A stretch of 33,528 nt of DNA from Bacteroidota bacterium. GTDB lineage: Bacteria; Bacteroidota; Bacteroidia; Flavobacteriales; Flavobacteriaceae. The notes below the pieces were generated by a model. It ran no database searches and had not been told where the DNA came from. It saw nothing but the letters and a program-made list of their open reading frames with translations. Below, in pieces: positions 7,376-16,218 of this stretch. Each line of letters begins with the position of its first letter. The stretch's first letter is position 1. The position numbers and the translations under genes are program-made. The stretch lies in the NCBI GenBank assembly GCA_003045935.1, contig PZPI01000004.1, forward strand, positions 1 to 33,528. Reading direction: 5' to 3'.

Positions 7376-8159
7376 GTCGCAGTTCTATTTGGTAGCCCTC
7401 ATGTGATCGAACATTGAAGACTCTTCCGTCTTCAAAAAGAAGGTATTGTCCTTTGATTCCTGTAAGTACTCCATCTAGTTCTGGCTCTTTGTTGAGGTTA
7501 GTACTCTGAACCTCTTTTCCTTTCGGATTAAACGGAAAGTTGAGGTGAACTACTTCGCTTTCGATGATAAAATCACTTACTTCAACGGGTATGTAAGCTT
7601 TTAAAGAGCTCCAATGCTGCTTTAAATCTAAGGTAGATTCCGGCTTCGACAGCATGACTCTAAAGTTAGTCTTGTCGCTAATGTGTTCCTTTAAAGCCAC
7701 TTCGGCAACCCCTGCTAGATATCGATTAGGAACTTCTAAAATGGCTAATGCCTGATGAGCTCCTTGGTCAATCCAACGGGTAGGCAATTGTTTTTTTCGA
7801 GTGATTCCTACCTTGATAGCGCCTGTATTGGATAAATAGACGATGTGAGGTTGCAATTGCATTTGCTTCTCAAACTCCAAGTCGCGGTCTGCGACCCCTA
7901 AATGCGCTTTGCTCTCCTCAGGTTTCATAATCCAAGTACCCGCCATTGGAGATTCGAAGAAACATTTTTTACAAAATCCTTGTCTGAAAATTCCGTGATC
8001 GTCACCGCAACCAAGACATTGATATCCGACGTGCTTTATTTGAATTGATTTGCCGATGAGTTGGTTCACTTGTAGCAAATCATTTTCGATAGGGAGAAAA
8101 TAATTGATCGGACTGAAATCTTCAGTTTCCATCTTCTTTAGTACCGTCTGAAAAAGCAT
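7368..8159 (-). CDS. DUF2797 family protein with a zinc-ribbon-like cysteine cluster
   Basis: A 263-aa protein that I recognise as DUF2797; its function is unknown. A CLGCGDDHGIFRQGFCKKC segment near residues 49-67 gives two CxxC pairs typical of a zinc ribbon. The middle region (IVYLSNTGAIKVGITR, then PTRWIDQGA) resembles the core of GIY-YIG nuclease folds, which is my inference. It is divergent from a GH3-family gene, a pairing I recall from other flavobacteria. It overlaps yhhQ tail to tail by 8 bp, so no separate terminator can exist between them. Confidence 0.8.
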   Translation of the reverse strand: MLFQTVLKKMETEDFSPINYFLPIENDLLQVNQLIGKSIQIKHVGYQCLGCGDDHGIFRQGFCKKCFFESPMAGTWIMKPEESKAHLGVADRDLEFEKQMQLQPHIVYLSNTGAIKVGITRKKQLPTRWIDQGAHQALAILEVPNRYLAGVAEVALKEHISDKTNFRVMLSKPESTLDLKQHWSSLKAYIPVEVSDFIIESEVVHLNFPFNPKGKEVQSTNLNKEPELDGVLTGIKGQYLLFEDGRVFNVRSHEGYQIELRLN

Positions 8160-8172
8160 AGAAAGGGATGTG

Positions 8173-8180
8173 TATATTTG
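8173..8180 (+). promoter_or_regulatory. -7 box TATATTTG before the GH3 gene
   Basis: A full TAnnTTTG match. Its last three bases are the TTG used as start by the ORF track, so that start would lie upstream of the expected transcription start. This supports starting the GH3 CDS at 8208. No clear -33 TTG; a CTG lies about 22 nt upstream. Confidence 0.55.
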
Positions 8181-8207
8181 AGCTTTACAACCTCTAATGT
8201 ACGAAGA

Positions 8208-9725
8208 ATGATGCTGCCTCTATTTAATTCTGTTGCCTCTTGGCTGCTTAAGAAAAGATTTCATCAGATACAGCTATTTATTAAGTATCCGGGAGAGGTT
8301 CAATTCGAAGTCTTACAGAAACTACTCGAAACCGCTTCAAACACTGAAGTGGGAAAAAGCTATGATTTTAGTAGTATTCGCACTTACGAAGATTTTGCTT
8401 CTAGAGTTCCTATTGTCAGTTACGAGGATATAGCGCATCAGATTCAAAGAACACGAGAGGGAGAACAAAATGTTTTTTGGCCTAGCCCAATTAAATGGTT
8501 TGCTAAAAGTAGTGGCACTACTAATGCTAAGAGTAAATTCATTCCAGTAAGTCAAGAGGCACTAGATGACTGTCACTACAAAAGCGGTAAAGATTTGTTA
8601 TCGCTTTATTTGAATAATAATGAGAACTCTAAACTCTTCACAGGTAAAAGCTTAAGGTTAGGAGGGAGCAAAGAGTTGTATAAGGATAAAGGCTCTTATT
8701 TCGGAGATCTATCGGCTATTCTTATTGATAACCTGCCAAAGTGGGCGGAGTATAGCAGCACACCCAGTAATAGAATATCCTTATTGCCTGATTGGGAGAC
8801 AAAGATCGCAGCAATTATTTCTGAGAGCACCAAGGCGAACGTCACCTCACTTGCCGGGGTACCTTCATGGATGCTTGTTTTACTCAATGAAATTAATGCC
8901 TATTCGGGTACTGAACATTTATTTGAAATCTGGGAGAATCTAGAGGTTTATTTTCACGGAGGTGTGAGTTTTACACCCTACCGTGCTCAATATGAACGAT
9001 TGCTTCCAAAAAGTAATTTCAAATACTATGAGATTTACAATGCCTCTGAAGGGTTCTTCGCTATTCAAGATCGAAATTACCAGAATGATCTACTGCTCAT
9101 GCTTGATTATGGGATTTTTTACGAATTTATCCCATTAGATACTCTTGGTAGTTTTAGTGAAAAGGCGGTGCCAATCTGGGAAGTAAAGTTAGGGGTGAAT
9201 TATGCCATGGTCATCACTACTAACGCTGGTTTATGGCGCTATGTCATTGGTGATACCGTTCGATTTACTTCTGTCGATCCATATCGAATTAAAATTACGG
9301 GTAGAACCAAGCACTTCATTAATGTGTTTGGTGAGGAGCTAATGGTTGAAAATGCAGAGCAAGGTCTACGAACGGCATGCGAGCAAACCGGTGCGAGTAT
9401 TAGCGATTATACGGTTGCACCTATCTTCATGTCAGAAAAAATAAAAGGGGCACATCAGTGGCTTATCGAATTCAATAGAGCGCCTTCTGACTATGTTCAA
9501 TTCATGCAGGTATTAGACGAGGCTTTGCAGCATCTAAATTCTGATTATGAGGCAAAGCGTTTAAAGGATATTACACTAAGAGCACCCGAACTAGTTGTTG
9601 CGAAGTCGAAGCTGTTTTATCAGTGGTTAGATGGGCAGAACAAAGTGGGTGGTCAGCACAAGATACCTCGATTATCAAATAGTAGAACCTATATAGAGGA
9701 GTTATTGGTTCTCAATAAGCAATAG
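8208..9725 (+). CDS. GH3-family acyl-adenylating protein
   Basis: A 505-aa protein of the GH3 family, named after plant auxin-responsive amido synthetases that adenylate a carboxylic acid and transfer it to an amine. Visible motifs are SSGTTNAKSKFIPVS (the ATP-binding loop, about residues 100-115), YNASEGFFAIQD, and WRYVIGDTVRF followed by ITGRTKHFINVFGEE. These match the ANL-type adenylation core. The substrate in bacteria is unknown and nothing nearby reveals it. The start was moved from TTG 8178 to ATG 8208 (ATG 8211 is equally possible) because the TTG lies inside a promoter box. It is convergent with clpX, with a 14-bp gap. Confidence 0.88.
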   Translation: MMLPLFNSVASWLLKKRFHQIQLFIKYPGEVQFEVLQKLLETASNTEVGKSYDFSSIRTYEDFASRVPIVSYEDIAHQIQRTREGEQNVFWPSPIKWFAKSSGTTNAKSKFIPVSQEALDDCHYKSGKDLLSLYLNNNENSKLFTGKSLRLGGSKELYKDKGSYFGDLSAILIDNLPKWAEYSSTPSNRISLLPDWETKIAAIISESTKANVTSLAGVPSWMLVLLNEINAYSGTEHLFEIWENLEVYFHGGVSFTPYRAQYERLLPKSNFKYYEIYNASEGFFAIQDRNYQNDLLLMLDYGIFYEFIPLDTLGSFSEKAVPIWEVKLGVNYAMVITTNAGLWRYVIGDTVRFTSVDPYRIKITGRTKHFINVFGEELMVENAEQGLRTACEQTGASISDYTVAPIFMSEKIKGAHQWLIEFNRAPSDYVQFMQVLDEALQHLNSDYEAKRLKDITLRAPELVVAKSKLFYQWLDGQNKVGGQHKIPRLSNSRTYIEELLVLNKQ

Positions 9726-9739
9726 CTTGAAAAATTGAT

Positions 9740-10984
9740 TTAAGAAGCAGCTTTTAGATTTCCTAAAGCAACTGCAGAGGCTCGTGAGAGTTTCTCTTGA
9801 ACGTAGGTTTTATCTACTTTAAGCTCCTTGATTGAATCTTCTGAAGGCAGTTCATACATAGCATCAGTAAGCACCGCTTCACACAAGCTTCTGAGACCTC
9901 TAGCCCCTAGATCGTGTTCTAAGGCTTTATCTACTAAAAGCTCTAAAGCGTCGGGAGTTACTTCTAGAGTAATATTATCGATCGCAAATAACTTTTGATA
10001 TTGCTTGATAATAGCATTTTTGGGTTCAGTGAGTATCGAAAGTAAACTGGTCTTATCTAATGGATTCATATGAGAAAGTACAGGGAGTCTACCAATGATT
10101 TCAGGAATTAGCCCGAAGCTTTTAATGTCTTTTGGGCTTACATATTGAAGTAGATTTTCTTTGTCGATTTGGCCACTTTCCATTGAGCTGCTATAACCCA
10201 CAGCTTGTCTATTCAGGCGTTTAGAGATGTGTCTTTCGATACCGTCAAATGCACCTCCGGCAATGAATAAAATATTTGAAGTGTCCACCTCTATAAATTT
10301 CTGATCGGGATGTTTTCGACCTCCTTTAGGCGGAACGTTAACGGTAGTACCTTCAAGTAGTTTAAGTAATCCTTGTTGCACTCCTTCTCCAGAAACATCT
10401 CGAGTAATTGATGGGTTATCACTTTTTCTAGCAATCTTATCAATCTCATCAATAAAAACAATACCTCTTTGAGCACGCTCAAGATCATAGTCTGCAGCCT
10501 GTAGTAGCCTAGTGAGAATGCTCTCCACGTCTTCTCCTACATATCCAGCTTCAGTGAGTACGGTGGCATCAACAATGGCTAAAGGAACTTCAAGCATTTT
10601 AGCTATAGTCTTTGCAACCAAAGTTTTACCCGTACCTGTTTGCCCTACGATAAGGATATTACTTTTTTGAATTTCAACCTCGTTGTCGTCGTTGTTTTGC
10701 AACAAGCGCTTGTAGTGGTTGTATACTGCTACTGCTAATACCTTCTTGGTTTTATCCTGTCCAATTACATAGGTGTCTAAAAAGGCCTTAATTTCTTTAG
10801 GCTTTTTTAACGCTAGTGATTCAGATAGTTCTGCGTTTTTATTTCCTTTTCGCTCCTCGGCGATGATGTGATAAGCCTGTTCAATACAAGCATCACAAAT
10901 ATGAGCATCAATTCCTGCAATAAGAATTTCGGTTTCTTCTTTCTTTCTTCCGCAGAAAGAGCACTGTAGGGATTTATCACTCAT
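9740..10984 (-). CDS. clpX: ATP-dependent Clp protease unfoldase ClpX
   Basis: A 414-aa AAA+ hexameric unfoldase that feeds substrates into ClpP. The N-terminal zinc-binding domain has Cys8, Cys11, Cys30 and Cys33. Walker A GQTGTGKT (about 115-122), the pore loop GYVG and Walker [12 protein letters not shown] are intact. A sensor region with GARGLR is present near the C-terminus. It lies 9 bp after clpP on the same strand, in the conserved tig-clpP-clpX order. Confidence 0.98.
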   Translation of the reverse strand: MSDKSLQCSFCGRKKEETEILIAGIDAHICDACIEQAYHIIAEERKGNKNAELSESLALKKPKEIKAFLDTYVIGQDKTKKVLAVAVYNHYKRLLQNNDDNEVEIQKSNILIVGQTGTGKTLVAKTIAKMLEVPLAIVDATVLTEAGYVGEDVESILTRLLQAADYDLERAQRGIVFIDEIDKIARKSDNPSITRDVSGEGVQQGLLKLLEGTTVNVPPKGGRKHPDQKFIEVDTSNILFIAGGAFDGIERHISKRLNRQAVGYSSSMESGQIDKENLLQYVSPKDIKSFGLIPEIIGRLPVLSHMNPLDKTSLLSILTEPKNAIIKQYQKLFAIDNITLEVTPDALELLVDKALEHDLGARGLRSLCEAVLTDAMYELPSEDSIKELKVDKTYVQEKLSRASAVALGNLKAAS

Positions 10985-10993
10985 GATAAGTTC

Positions 10994-11668
10994 TTAAGAA
11001 CGAACTAAGATTTCGTCAATCATTCCGTATTCTTTCGCTGCTTCAGCTCTCATCCAGTAATCACGATCTGAATCTTCGTAAACCTTATCAAAAGGTTGTT
11101 TGCTATGCTTAGCAATGATTTCGTAGAGTTCGTCTTTTAACTTGAGGATTTCTCTTGCGGTGATTTCAATATCTGAAGCTTGACCTTGAGCACCTCCGAG
11201 TGGCTGATGTATCATCACTCTTGAGTGTTGTAATCCACTTCTCTTTCCTTCGGCGCCAGCACATAGCAGTACCGCAGCCATTGAAGCAGCAATACCTGTA
11301 CAAATCGTTGCGACATCGGGTCTTATAAATTGCATAGTATCGTAAATGCCTAAACCAGCGTATACACTACCTCCAGGTGAGTTGATATAAATCTGAATGT
11401 CTTTACTAGCGTCTGTACTCTCTAAAAATAAAAGCTGTGCCTGAACAATATTTGCCACCTGATCATTGATTCCCGTACCTAAAAAGATGATGCGGTCCAT
11501 CATCAGTCTAGAAAACACATCAAAAATGGCAATATTCATTTGCCGCTCTTCAATGATGTTAGGAGTAAGACCAACAGGAGACATACTAGATACTATCTGA
11601 TCGTAATACAACGAGCTAATACCTTGATCTTTTATCGCAAATTTTTTGAATTCTTTACCGTAGTCCAT
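10994..11668 (-). CDS. clpP: Clp protease proteolytic subunit ClpP
   Basis: A 224-aa serine protease forming the tetradecameric chamber that works with ClpX. The catalytic triad is visible: Ser129 in TGIAASMAA, His154 in VMIHQPLGG and an Asp near 203 in SDRDYWM. The oxyanion region is INSPGGSV. About 30 residues precede the conserved core, as is usual for a short propeptide. The gap to tig is 35 bp and contains TATCTTTA on the minus strand, a possible weak internal promoter. Confidence 0.98.
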   Translation of the reverse strand: MDYGKEFKKFAIKDQGISSLYYDQIVSSMSPVGLTPNIIEERQMNIAIFDVFSRLMMDRIIFLGTGINDQVANIVQAQLLFLESTDASKDIQIYINSPGGSVYAGLGIYDTMQFIRPDVATICTGIAASMAAVLLCAGAEGKRSGLQHSRVMIHQPLGGAQGQASDIEITAREILKLKDELYEIIAKHSKQPFDKVYEDSDRDYWMRAEAAKEYGMIDEILVRS

Positions 11669-11703
11669 AGCTGTTAACTGCTTTAACTTTAAAGATACTC
11701 TAA

Positions 11704-13026
11704 TTAGGCGTATGCTTCTTTGATGAAGTCTTCAAAGCTGATTGCTTTCTCTTTTACTTTTCCTTCTTTCTTGAAAAGGTCTAAAAGTTTCTCATTCATT
11801 ACCTGGGTAGATAGTCGACGAACCTCTTCTTGATTTTGCATGATAGAGGCAGTGATTTGATCTACTTCTTGATCACTAGGATTCATTCTTCCGAATTGAG
11901 CCATTTGACTGCGAATGTAGCTGCCAGCATAGTCTTTCAATTCATCAAATGAAACTTGGAGGTTGTGAGTTTTGATAAGCTCGGCCTCAATCAATTGGTA
12001 ACGAATCCCTTTTTCTGAACGCGCGTATTCTGCTTTTGCTTCATCTTCGGTAAGCTCTTTCTCACCTCCGAACTGAATCCAACGTGTTAAAAATTCATCG
12101 GGTAGATCAAATTTTGTTTCGGCAATGATCGCTTCAGTAATGTCGTTCATGAACTTCTGATCGGCTTGTTGAGCAAATTGCACTTCAGAGTCAGCTTTGA
12201 TCTTTTCCTTCATTACTTTGATAGAATCAACAGCGCCTTCTCCGAAAAGTTTATCAAAGAATGCTTGATCCATTGCAGCCGGCTCACGACGATTGATTTC
12301 GCTAATGGAGAACTCAACTTCAATAGCTAGACCATCAGCCTCTTCATTAGAAATTCCTAGAACTCTTGATAGTTCAAAATCTTTTTCAAAGAGACCTTTC
12401 GTTTTAACCTTCACTGCTTCACCTACTTTTAGGCCGATAAATTTCTTTGCCGATGCTTTACTTTTGATTGTTTTAAGAGCGATGGTAGCAGTATTTTCAA
12501 TTTTCGGCTCCTCTGCAGTGATAAGACCGGTAACTTCATCGCCTTCTTCAACAGTGTCTTTTGAGTGAAGCGAACCGTATTGTTCTTGCAGACGAACTAC
12601 TTGCTCGTCAATACTTTTATCCGAAGCTGTGATTTTATAATTGGTGATCGCTTTTTTTGTTTTTAAGACAGGATTGATCTCAGGAGCCATCCCAATTTCA
12701 AAGTCGAATTGAAGCGTTTCTGCTTTCCAATCAAAATCCTCACGTTCTTTAGGAAGCGGGTTTCCTAATAGTGCCAGTTTTTCGTCTTCAATATACTTAC
12801 CGATTTCTGTTTGCAAGATTTTGTTGATTTCATCAACAAGTACTGCTTGGCCGTACTGCTTTTTAATCAGTCCTAGAGGCACCTGACCTTTTCTAAATCC
12901 TGGAATATTGGCAGTTTTACGGTAATTGCCAAGTACGGTATCCACCTTTTCTTGGTAATCAGAAGATTCTAGGCTAATGGTAATTAGCGCGTTTAGTGGA
13001 GCAAGCTCTTTTTTGCTGATCGTCAT
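11704..13026 (-). CDS. tig: Trigger factor, ribosome-associated chaperone
   Basis: A 440-aa trigger factor. The N-terminal ribosome-binding domain has the signature IPGFRKGQVPLGLIKKQYG at about residues 39-57. A reduced PPIase-like middle region (about 150-240) and the helical C-terminal arms follow. It binds near the ribosomal exit tunnel and shields nascent chains. It is the first gene of tig-clpP-clpX, with its own promoter after the alpha/beta hydrolase. The middle domain is divergent from classical FKBP, as is common in Bacteroidota, so prolyl isomerase activity is uncertain. Confidence 0.95.
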   Translation of the reverse strand: MTISKKELAPLNALITISLESSDYQEKVDTVLGNYRKTANIPGFRKGQVPLGLIKKQYGQAVLVDEINKILQTEIGKYIEDEKLALLGNPLPKEREDFDWKAETLQFDFEIGMAPEINPVLKTKKAITNYKITASDKSIDEQVVRLQEQYGSLHSKDTVEEGDEVTGLITAEEPKIENTATIALKTIKSKASAKKFIGLKVGEAVKVKTKGLFEKDFELSRVLGISNEEADGLAIEVEFSISEINRREPAAMDQAFFDKLFGEGAVDSIKVMKEKIKADSEVQFAQQADQKFMNDITEAIIAETKFDLPDEFLTRWIQFGGEKELTEDEAKAEYARSEKGIRYQLIEAELIKTHNLQVSFDELKDYAGSYIRSQMAQFGRMNPSDQEVDQITASIMQNQEEVRRLSTQVMNEKLLDLFKKEGKVKEKAISFEDFIKEAYA

Positions 13027-13054
13027 AATAGATCCTTATTTTTAAAACGAGCCG

Positions 13055-13085
13055 CAAAATTAGTCTATTTTATGAGCGCTTACAA
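13055..13085 (-). promoter_or_regulatory. Promoter for tig-clpP-clpX
   Basis: On the minus strand TTG (13085-13083), a 20-nt spacer and TAATTTTG (13062-13055) give a full match to the Bacteroidota -33/-7 pattern. It is 28 nt before the tig ATG. The -33 lies within the last codons of the upstream hydrolase gene. This is the best-formed promoter in the window. Confidence 0.75.
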
Positions 13086-13844
13086 GTTTAAAAATTTCGC
13101 AACGGCCTCGCCAAAAACGTTAGGTTGTTCTGCATGTAGCCAGTGTCCAGCATTGGGTATAGATACAAGTTCAAAATTAGGGTATTGCCTTTGCAAGGTT
13201 ATGAGGTCTGTGTCTTCTACGTAGCTAGATTCAAGCCCTCGTATGAAGAGGGTAGGGGTGTGTATTTTAGGTTCTTCTGGAAGTGCTTTTCCAATTCGAT
13301 CAGGATGAGATCGAAACAGGCTGAGGTTGCATTTTACAGATAGAATACCCTCATTGTTTCGTTCTAAATTTTTCAATAGAAATTGCCTTAAACCGATCTC
13401 TGGAAATAAAGGCGTAAGAAATTCTTCAGCCTCTTTTCGACTTTGAAATTGTTGTTCATTTACCTCGCTCAGTGCTTCCAAGATTTCGGTGTGATGTGGT
13501 GGATAGGCTTTAGAAGCTATGTCTACTACAATAAGCCGATCAACTCGTTCTGGAAATTGTTGCGCTACGAATTGCGCTGTCTTTCCGCCCATTGAGTGAC
13601 CGAGAAGGTCAAATTTCTCAATCCCTTGATCATCGGTGTAATCGAGAACATCCTGACTCATGACTTCATAGCTAAACTCTTCGCTGTGAAAACTCTTACC
13701 ATGATTTCTGGCATCTAATAAATGCACTGATCGCTCTCTTTCAGCCCACTTTTTGGCAAAGGTTTTCCAATTGTCTCCACTACCTAGAAATCCGTGTAAG
13801 ATCAAAAGCGGTTTTCCTTCTCCAATAATATTCGAGTGTAGCAT
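13080..13844 (-). CDS. Alpha/beta hydrolase, YbfF-like esterase
   Basis: A 254-aa cytoplasmic alpha/beta hydrolase. It has the oxyanion segment HGFLGSGDNW, the family motif LLDARNHGKS, the nucleophile elbow GHSMGG (Ser84) and the C-terminal histidine in NAGHWLHAEQP. This pattern resembles E. coli YbfF, an esterase acting on acyl-CoA and simple esters; the true substrate is unknown. The gene follows pdxJ by 5 bp, so the two are probably co-transcribed. Confidence 0.9.
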   Translation of the reverse strand: MLHSNIIGEGKPLLILHGFLGSGDNWKTFAKKWAERERSVHLLDARNHGKSFHSEEFSYEVMSQDVLDYTDDQGIEKFDLLGHSMGGKTAQFVAQQFPERVDRLIVVDIASKAYPPHHTEILEALSEVNEQQFQSRKEAEEFLTPLFPEIGLRQFLLKNLERNNEGILSVKCNLSLFRSHPDRIGKALPEEPKIHTPTLFIRGLESSYVEDTDLITLQRQYPNFELVSIPNAGHWLHAEQPNVFGEAVAKFLNL

Positions 13845-13849
13845 ACCAA

Positions 13850-14572
13850 CTAAGGGTTTTGTAATCGGTGTAGATATTGGTTAACTACATTATCTAATCC
13901 AAAGTAAATGGCCTCACAAATCAGTGCATGCCCGATAGAAACTTCTAAGAGATTGGGAATCGAATTTGCAAAAAACGCGATGTTCTTTAAAGACAAATCA
14001 TGTCCGGCATTAACTCCTAATCCTAACTGTTCGGCTCTTTTTGCAGTAGCAATGAAATCTTCAATGGCTTTTGTAGGGTTCGACGAATATTTAGAGGCGT
14101 AGGGTTCTGTATACAATTCGATTCGATCTGTTCCTGTTTTTGCAGCTGCCTCAACCATTTCAGGATTAGCATCAAGAAATATGGAGGTTCGTATTCCCTC
14201 CTTCTTAAAGGTAGTGATCACTTCAGTAAGAAATTCTGAATGCTTTTTGCAGTCCCAACCAGAGTCAGAGGTAATTGCATCAGGCGCATCGGGTACTAAG
14301 GTTACCTGTTCAGGTTTGACTTCAAGAACCAAATCAATAAAGGATTGAATAGGGTTGCCCTCAATGTTAAATTCGGTGTGCACCACGGGGCGTAATAGTC
14401 TAGCGTCTTCATATCGAATATGTCTTTCGTCTGGTCTCGGATGAATAGTTATTCCTTGACCGCCAAAATTCTGAATATCGGTAGCCGTTTTGATCAGATC
14501 TGGATTATTATGACCTCGAGCATTACGAATCGTAGCCCATTTATTGATGTTTACACTGAGTTTTGCAGGCAT
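13850..14572 (-). CDS. pdxJ: Pyridoxine 5'-phosphate synthase PdxJ
   Basis: A 240-aa TIM-barrel enzyme that condenses 1-deoxyxylulose 5-phosphate with 3-amino-2-oxopropyl phosphate to make pyridoxine 5'-phosphate (vitamin B6 de novo pathway). Diagnostic segments are LSVNINKWATIRNARG at the N-terminus, ITIHPRPDERHI (about 40-52), QVTLVPDAPDAITSDSGWD and GLGVNAGHDLSL. The length is typical for the family. It leads the pair pdxJ-hydrolase and is divergent from the CBS-nadK operon. Confidence 0.97.
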   Translation of the reverse strand: MPAKLSVNINKWATIRNARGHNNPDLIKTATDIQNFGGQGITIHPRPDERHIRYEDARLLRPVVHTEFNIEGNPIQSFIDLVLEVKPEQVTLVPDAPDAITSDSGWDCKKHSEFLTEVITTFKKEGIRTSIFLDANPEMVEAAAKTGTDRIELYTEPYASKYSSNPTKAIEDFIATAKRAEQLGLGVNAGHDLSLKNIAFFANSIPNLLEVSIGHALICEAIYFGLDNVVNQYLHRLQNP

Positions 14573-14593
14573 GAGTAATTCTATTTAAGTGTA

Positions 14594-14601
14594 CAAAAAT
14601 A
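14594..14601 (-). promoter_or_regulatory. -7 box TATTTTTG for pdxJ
   Basis: A full TAnnTTTG match on the minus strand, 21 nt before the pdxJ ATG, in the 49-bp gap to the CBS gene. No TTG at the usual -33 distance was found. Confidence 0.5.
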
Positions 14602-14621
14602 GACAATTAAGACCCCTTTGA

Positions 14622-15320
14622 ATGTCTCAAATATCCGTAATTTGCAATATGAATTTCTCTCAGGTAGCATTTCAGGAACTATTGAATCAATGTATTCCTA
14701 TCTTTCGTATCGATGATCGAGTCGAGGAAGTCAAAGAATTCTTTGAGGATGGTCGGTTCTCTCATGTAGCCATTTATGATGATCAGCGCTTTTTAGGTAA
14801 TTTGTCTTCATACGCCTTATATCCTCTTGAGAATGAGGAATCACTTTATTCTTTAATCGATGAACTTCAGTCTTTTTGGGTAGGTGAGACTACTCATTGG
14901 GTGAGTGTTTTTGATCAATTATTGAAATCAGGTGCTGATTTAATTCCTGTTCTAGACAACTCAGGACTTCATAAAGGGTATTATTTGCTTGAAGATATCG
15001 AAGGAATGTTTGGTCAAAGCACGTTCGTCCAAGAGGCGGGAGAGGTTTTGATTATAAGTAGTAATCCCACAAACTTTTCGGTAAGTACGATAGTGCAAGT
15101 CATTGAAATGAATCAAGGCCAAGTGGGGGGGCTTCTTATGACTACTTCAAACGAATTAGTCAAGGAGGTTGCGGTAAAAGTTAATTCTGAAAATTTCACT
15201 CAAATCCTCAGTGAACTTCGACGTTACGATTACCACATCGATTACAGTCCTGTAAAAGATTTGTATTTTGAGCAATTAAAAGAGCGATCTGATTACCTAA
15301 CCAATTATTTAGACCTATGA
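14622..15320 (+). CDS. CBS-domain protein (AcuB-like), upstream of nadK
   Basis: A 232-aa cytosolic protein. Residues about 20-130 look like a tandem CBS pair (FRIDDRVEEVKEFFEDGRFSHVAIYDD, then WVSVFDQLLKSGADLIPVLDNSG), which usually binds adenine nucleotides. The C-terminal part (about 140-205) looks ACT-like. Its role is unknown; the 4-bp ATGA overlap with nadK implies coupled expression. The start is uncertain: ATG 14622 or the in-frame ATG at 14649 (MNFSQVAFQ). GTAATTTG lies 4 nt before 14649, with a TTG 16 nt further upstream, which would make the shorter form a leaderless message. Confidence 0.8.
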   Translation: MSQISVICNMNFSQVAFQELLNQCIPIFRIDDRVEEVKEFFEDGRFSHVAIYDDQRFLGNLSSYALYPLENEESLYSLIDELQSFWVGETTHWVSVFDQLLKSGADLIPVLDNSGLHKGYYLLEDIEGMFGQSTFVQEAGEVLIISSNPTNFSVSTIVQVIEMNQGQVGGLLMTTSNELVKEVAVKVNSENFTQILSELRRYDYHIDYSPVKDLYFEQLKERSDYLTNYLDL

Positions 15321-16216
15321 GTAATGAGGGGGTAAAAATTGCCTTGTATAGCTTGCAACTTAACAAGACTGATTTGGTTTTTTTAGCCGATTTAGTAGTA
15401 GAATTGGAGCGAATAGGCTACACTTTAAGTGTTGAGGCAGAATTTGCAAATTCACTTGCTGCCCATCTTCCTAATACGCATTTCACCGTTTTTAAATCAG
15501 CAGCCGAACTGAAGAAAATGAAAGCGGATTTGATGTTAAGTATTGGTGGGGATGGTACCATGCTTCGTGCCGCTACTTTCATTGGAGATTCTGAACTCCC
15601 TCTTATTGGTGTGAATTTAGGAAGACTTGGATTTTTAGCGACACTTCAGCGTGAAAATGTAGTTGAAGCTTTAGAGCGATTCTCTTCTGGTAATTACCGA
15701 GTCGAGGCACGCAGTTTATTGCAAGCGCAACTTAAGGGAGAAAGCGGTGCTTTTGGAAAGATTGATTATGCTTTAAATGAGGTTGCGGTAAGCCGAAAGG
15801 ACACGACAAGTATGATCACTATTGAAACCTGGCTGGATGGAGTCTACCTTACTACTTATTGGGCTGATGGTTTGTTAATTGCTACGCCAACAGGCTCTAC
15901 TGGTTATTCGCTTAGTTGCGGCGGACCCGTAGTTTCGCCAAATTCGTCATCTTTAGTCATTACTCCGGTAGCACCACATCATTTAAATGCAAGACCCCTC
16001 ATTATTGAAGATTGTACTGAAATTAGATTGAAGGTTGATTCTCGGGAACCACAACATTTGGTTTCTCTAGACTCTAGAATTAGTACTGTGGATAATGGAC
16101 AAGAATTGTGTATTCGAAAAGCTCCATTTGTCTTAAAATTGGTTGTTTTTGAAGAGGATCATTTTTTTCAAACACTTAGAGAAAAGCTCCTTTGGGGAGA
16201 GGATAAAAGAAATTGA
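15317..16216 (+). CDS. nadK: NAD kinase
   Basis: A 299-aa enzyme that phosphorylates NAD to NADP using ATP or polyphosphate. The signature SIGGDGTMLRAA (about residues 74-85) holds the catalytic GGDGT motif. The NAD-binding segment ALNEVAVSRKDT and the glycine-rich PTGSTGYSLSCGGPVV follow. The length is normal. It starts within the CBS gene's stop region (ATGA). Its TGA at 16214-16216 is just before the next gene's ATG. Confidence 0.97.
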   Translation: MSNEGVKIALYSLQLNKTDLVFLADLVVELERIGYTLSVEAEFANSLAAHLPNTHFTVFKSAAELKKMKADLMLSIGGDGTMLRAATFIGDSELPLIGVNLGRLGFLATLQRENVVEALERFSSGNYRVEARSLLQAQLKGESGAFGKIDYALNEVAVSRKDTTSMITIETWLDGVYLTTYWADGLLIATPTGSTGYSLSCGGPVVSPNSSSLVITPVAPHHLNARPLIIEDCTEIRLKVDSREPQHLVSLDSRISTVDNGQELCIRKAPFVLKLVVFEEDHFFQTLREKLLWGEDKRN

Positions 16217-16218
16217 TT

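Noticed and set aside
8178-8207. TTG start giving GH3 ten more residues
   Set aside because: The codon is part of the -7 box TATATTTG, so it would not be in the mRNA; ATG 8208 or 8211 is preferred.
12293-12568. 91-aa ORF antisense to tig
   Set aside because: No promoter or recognisable protein features; explained by tig.
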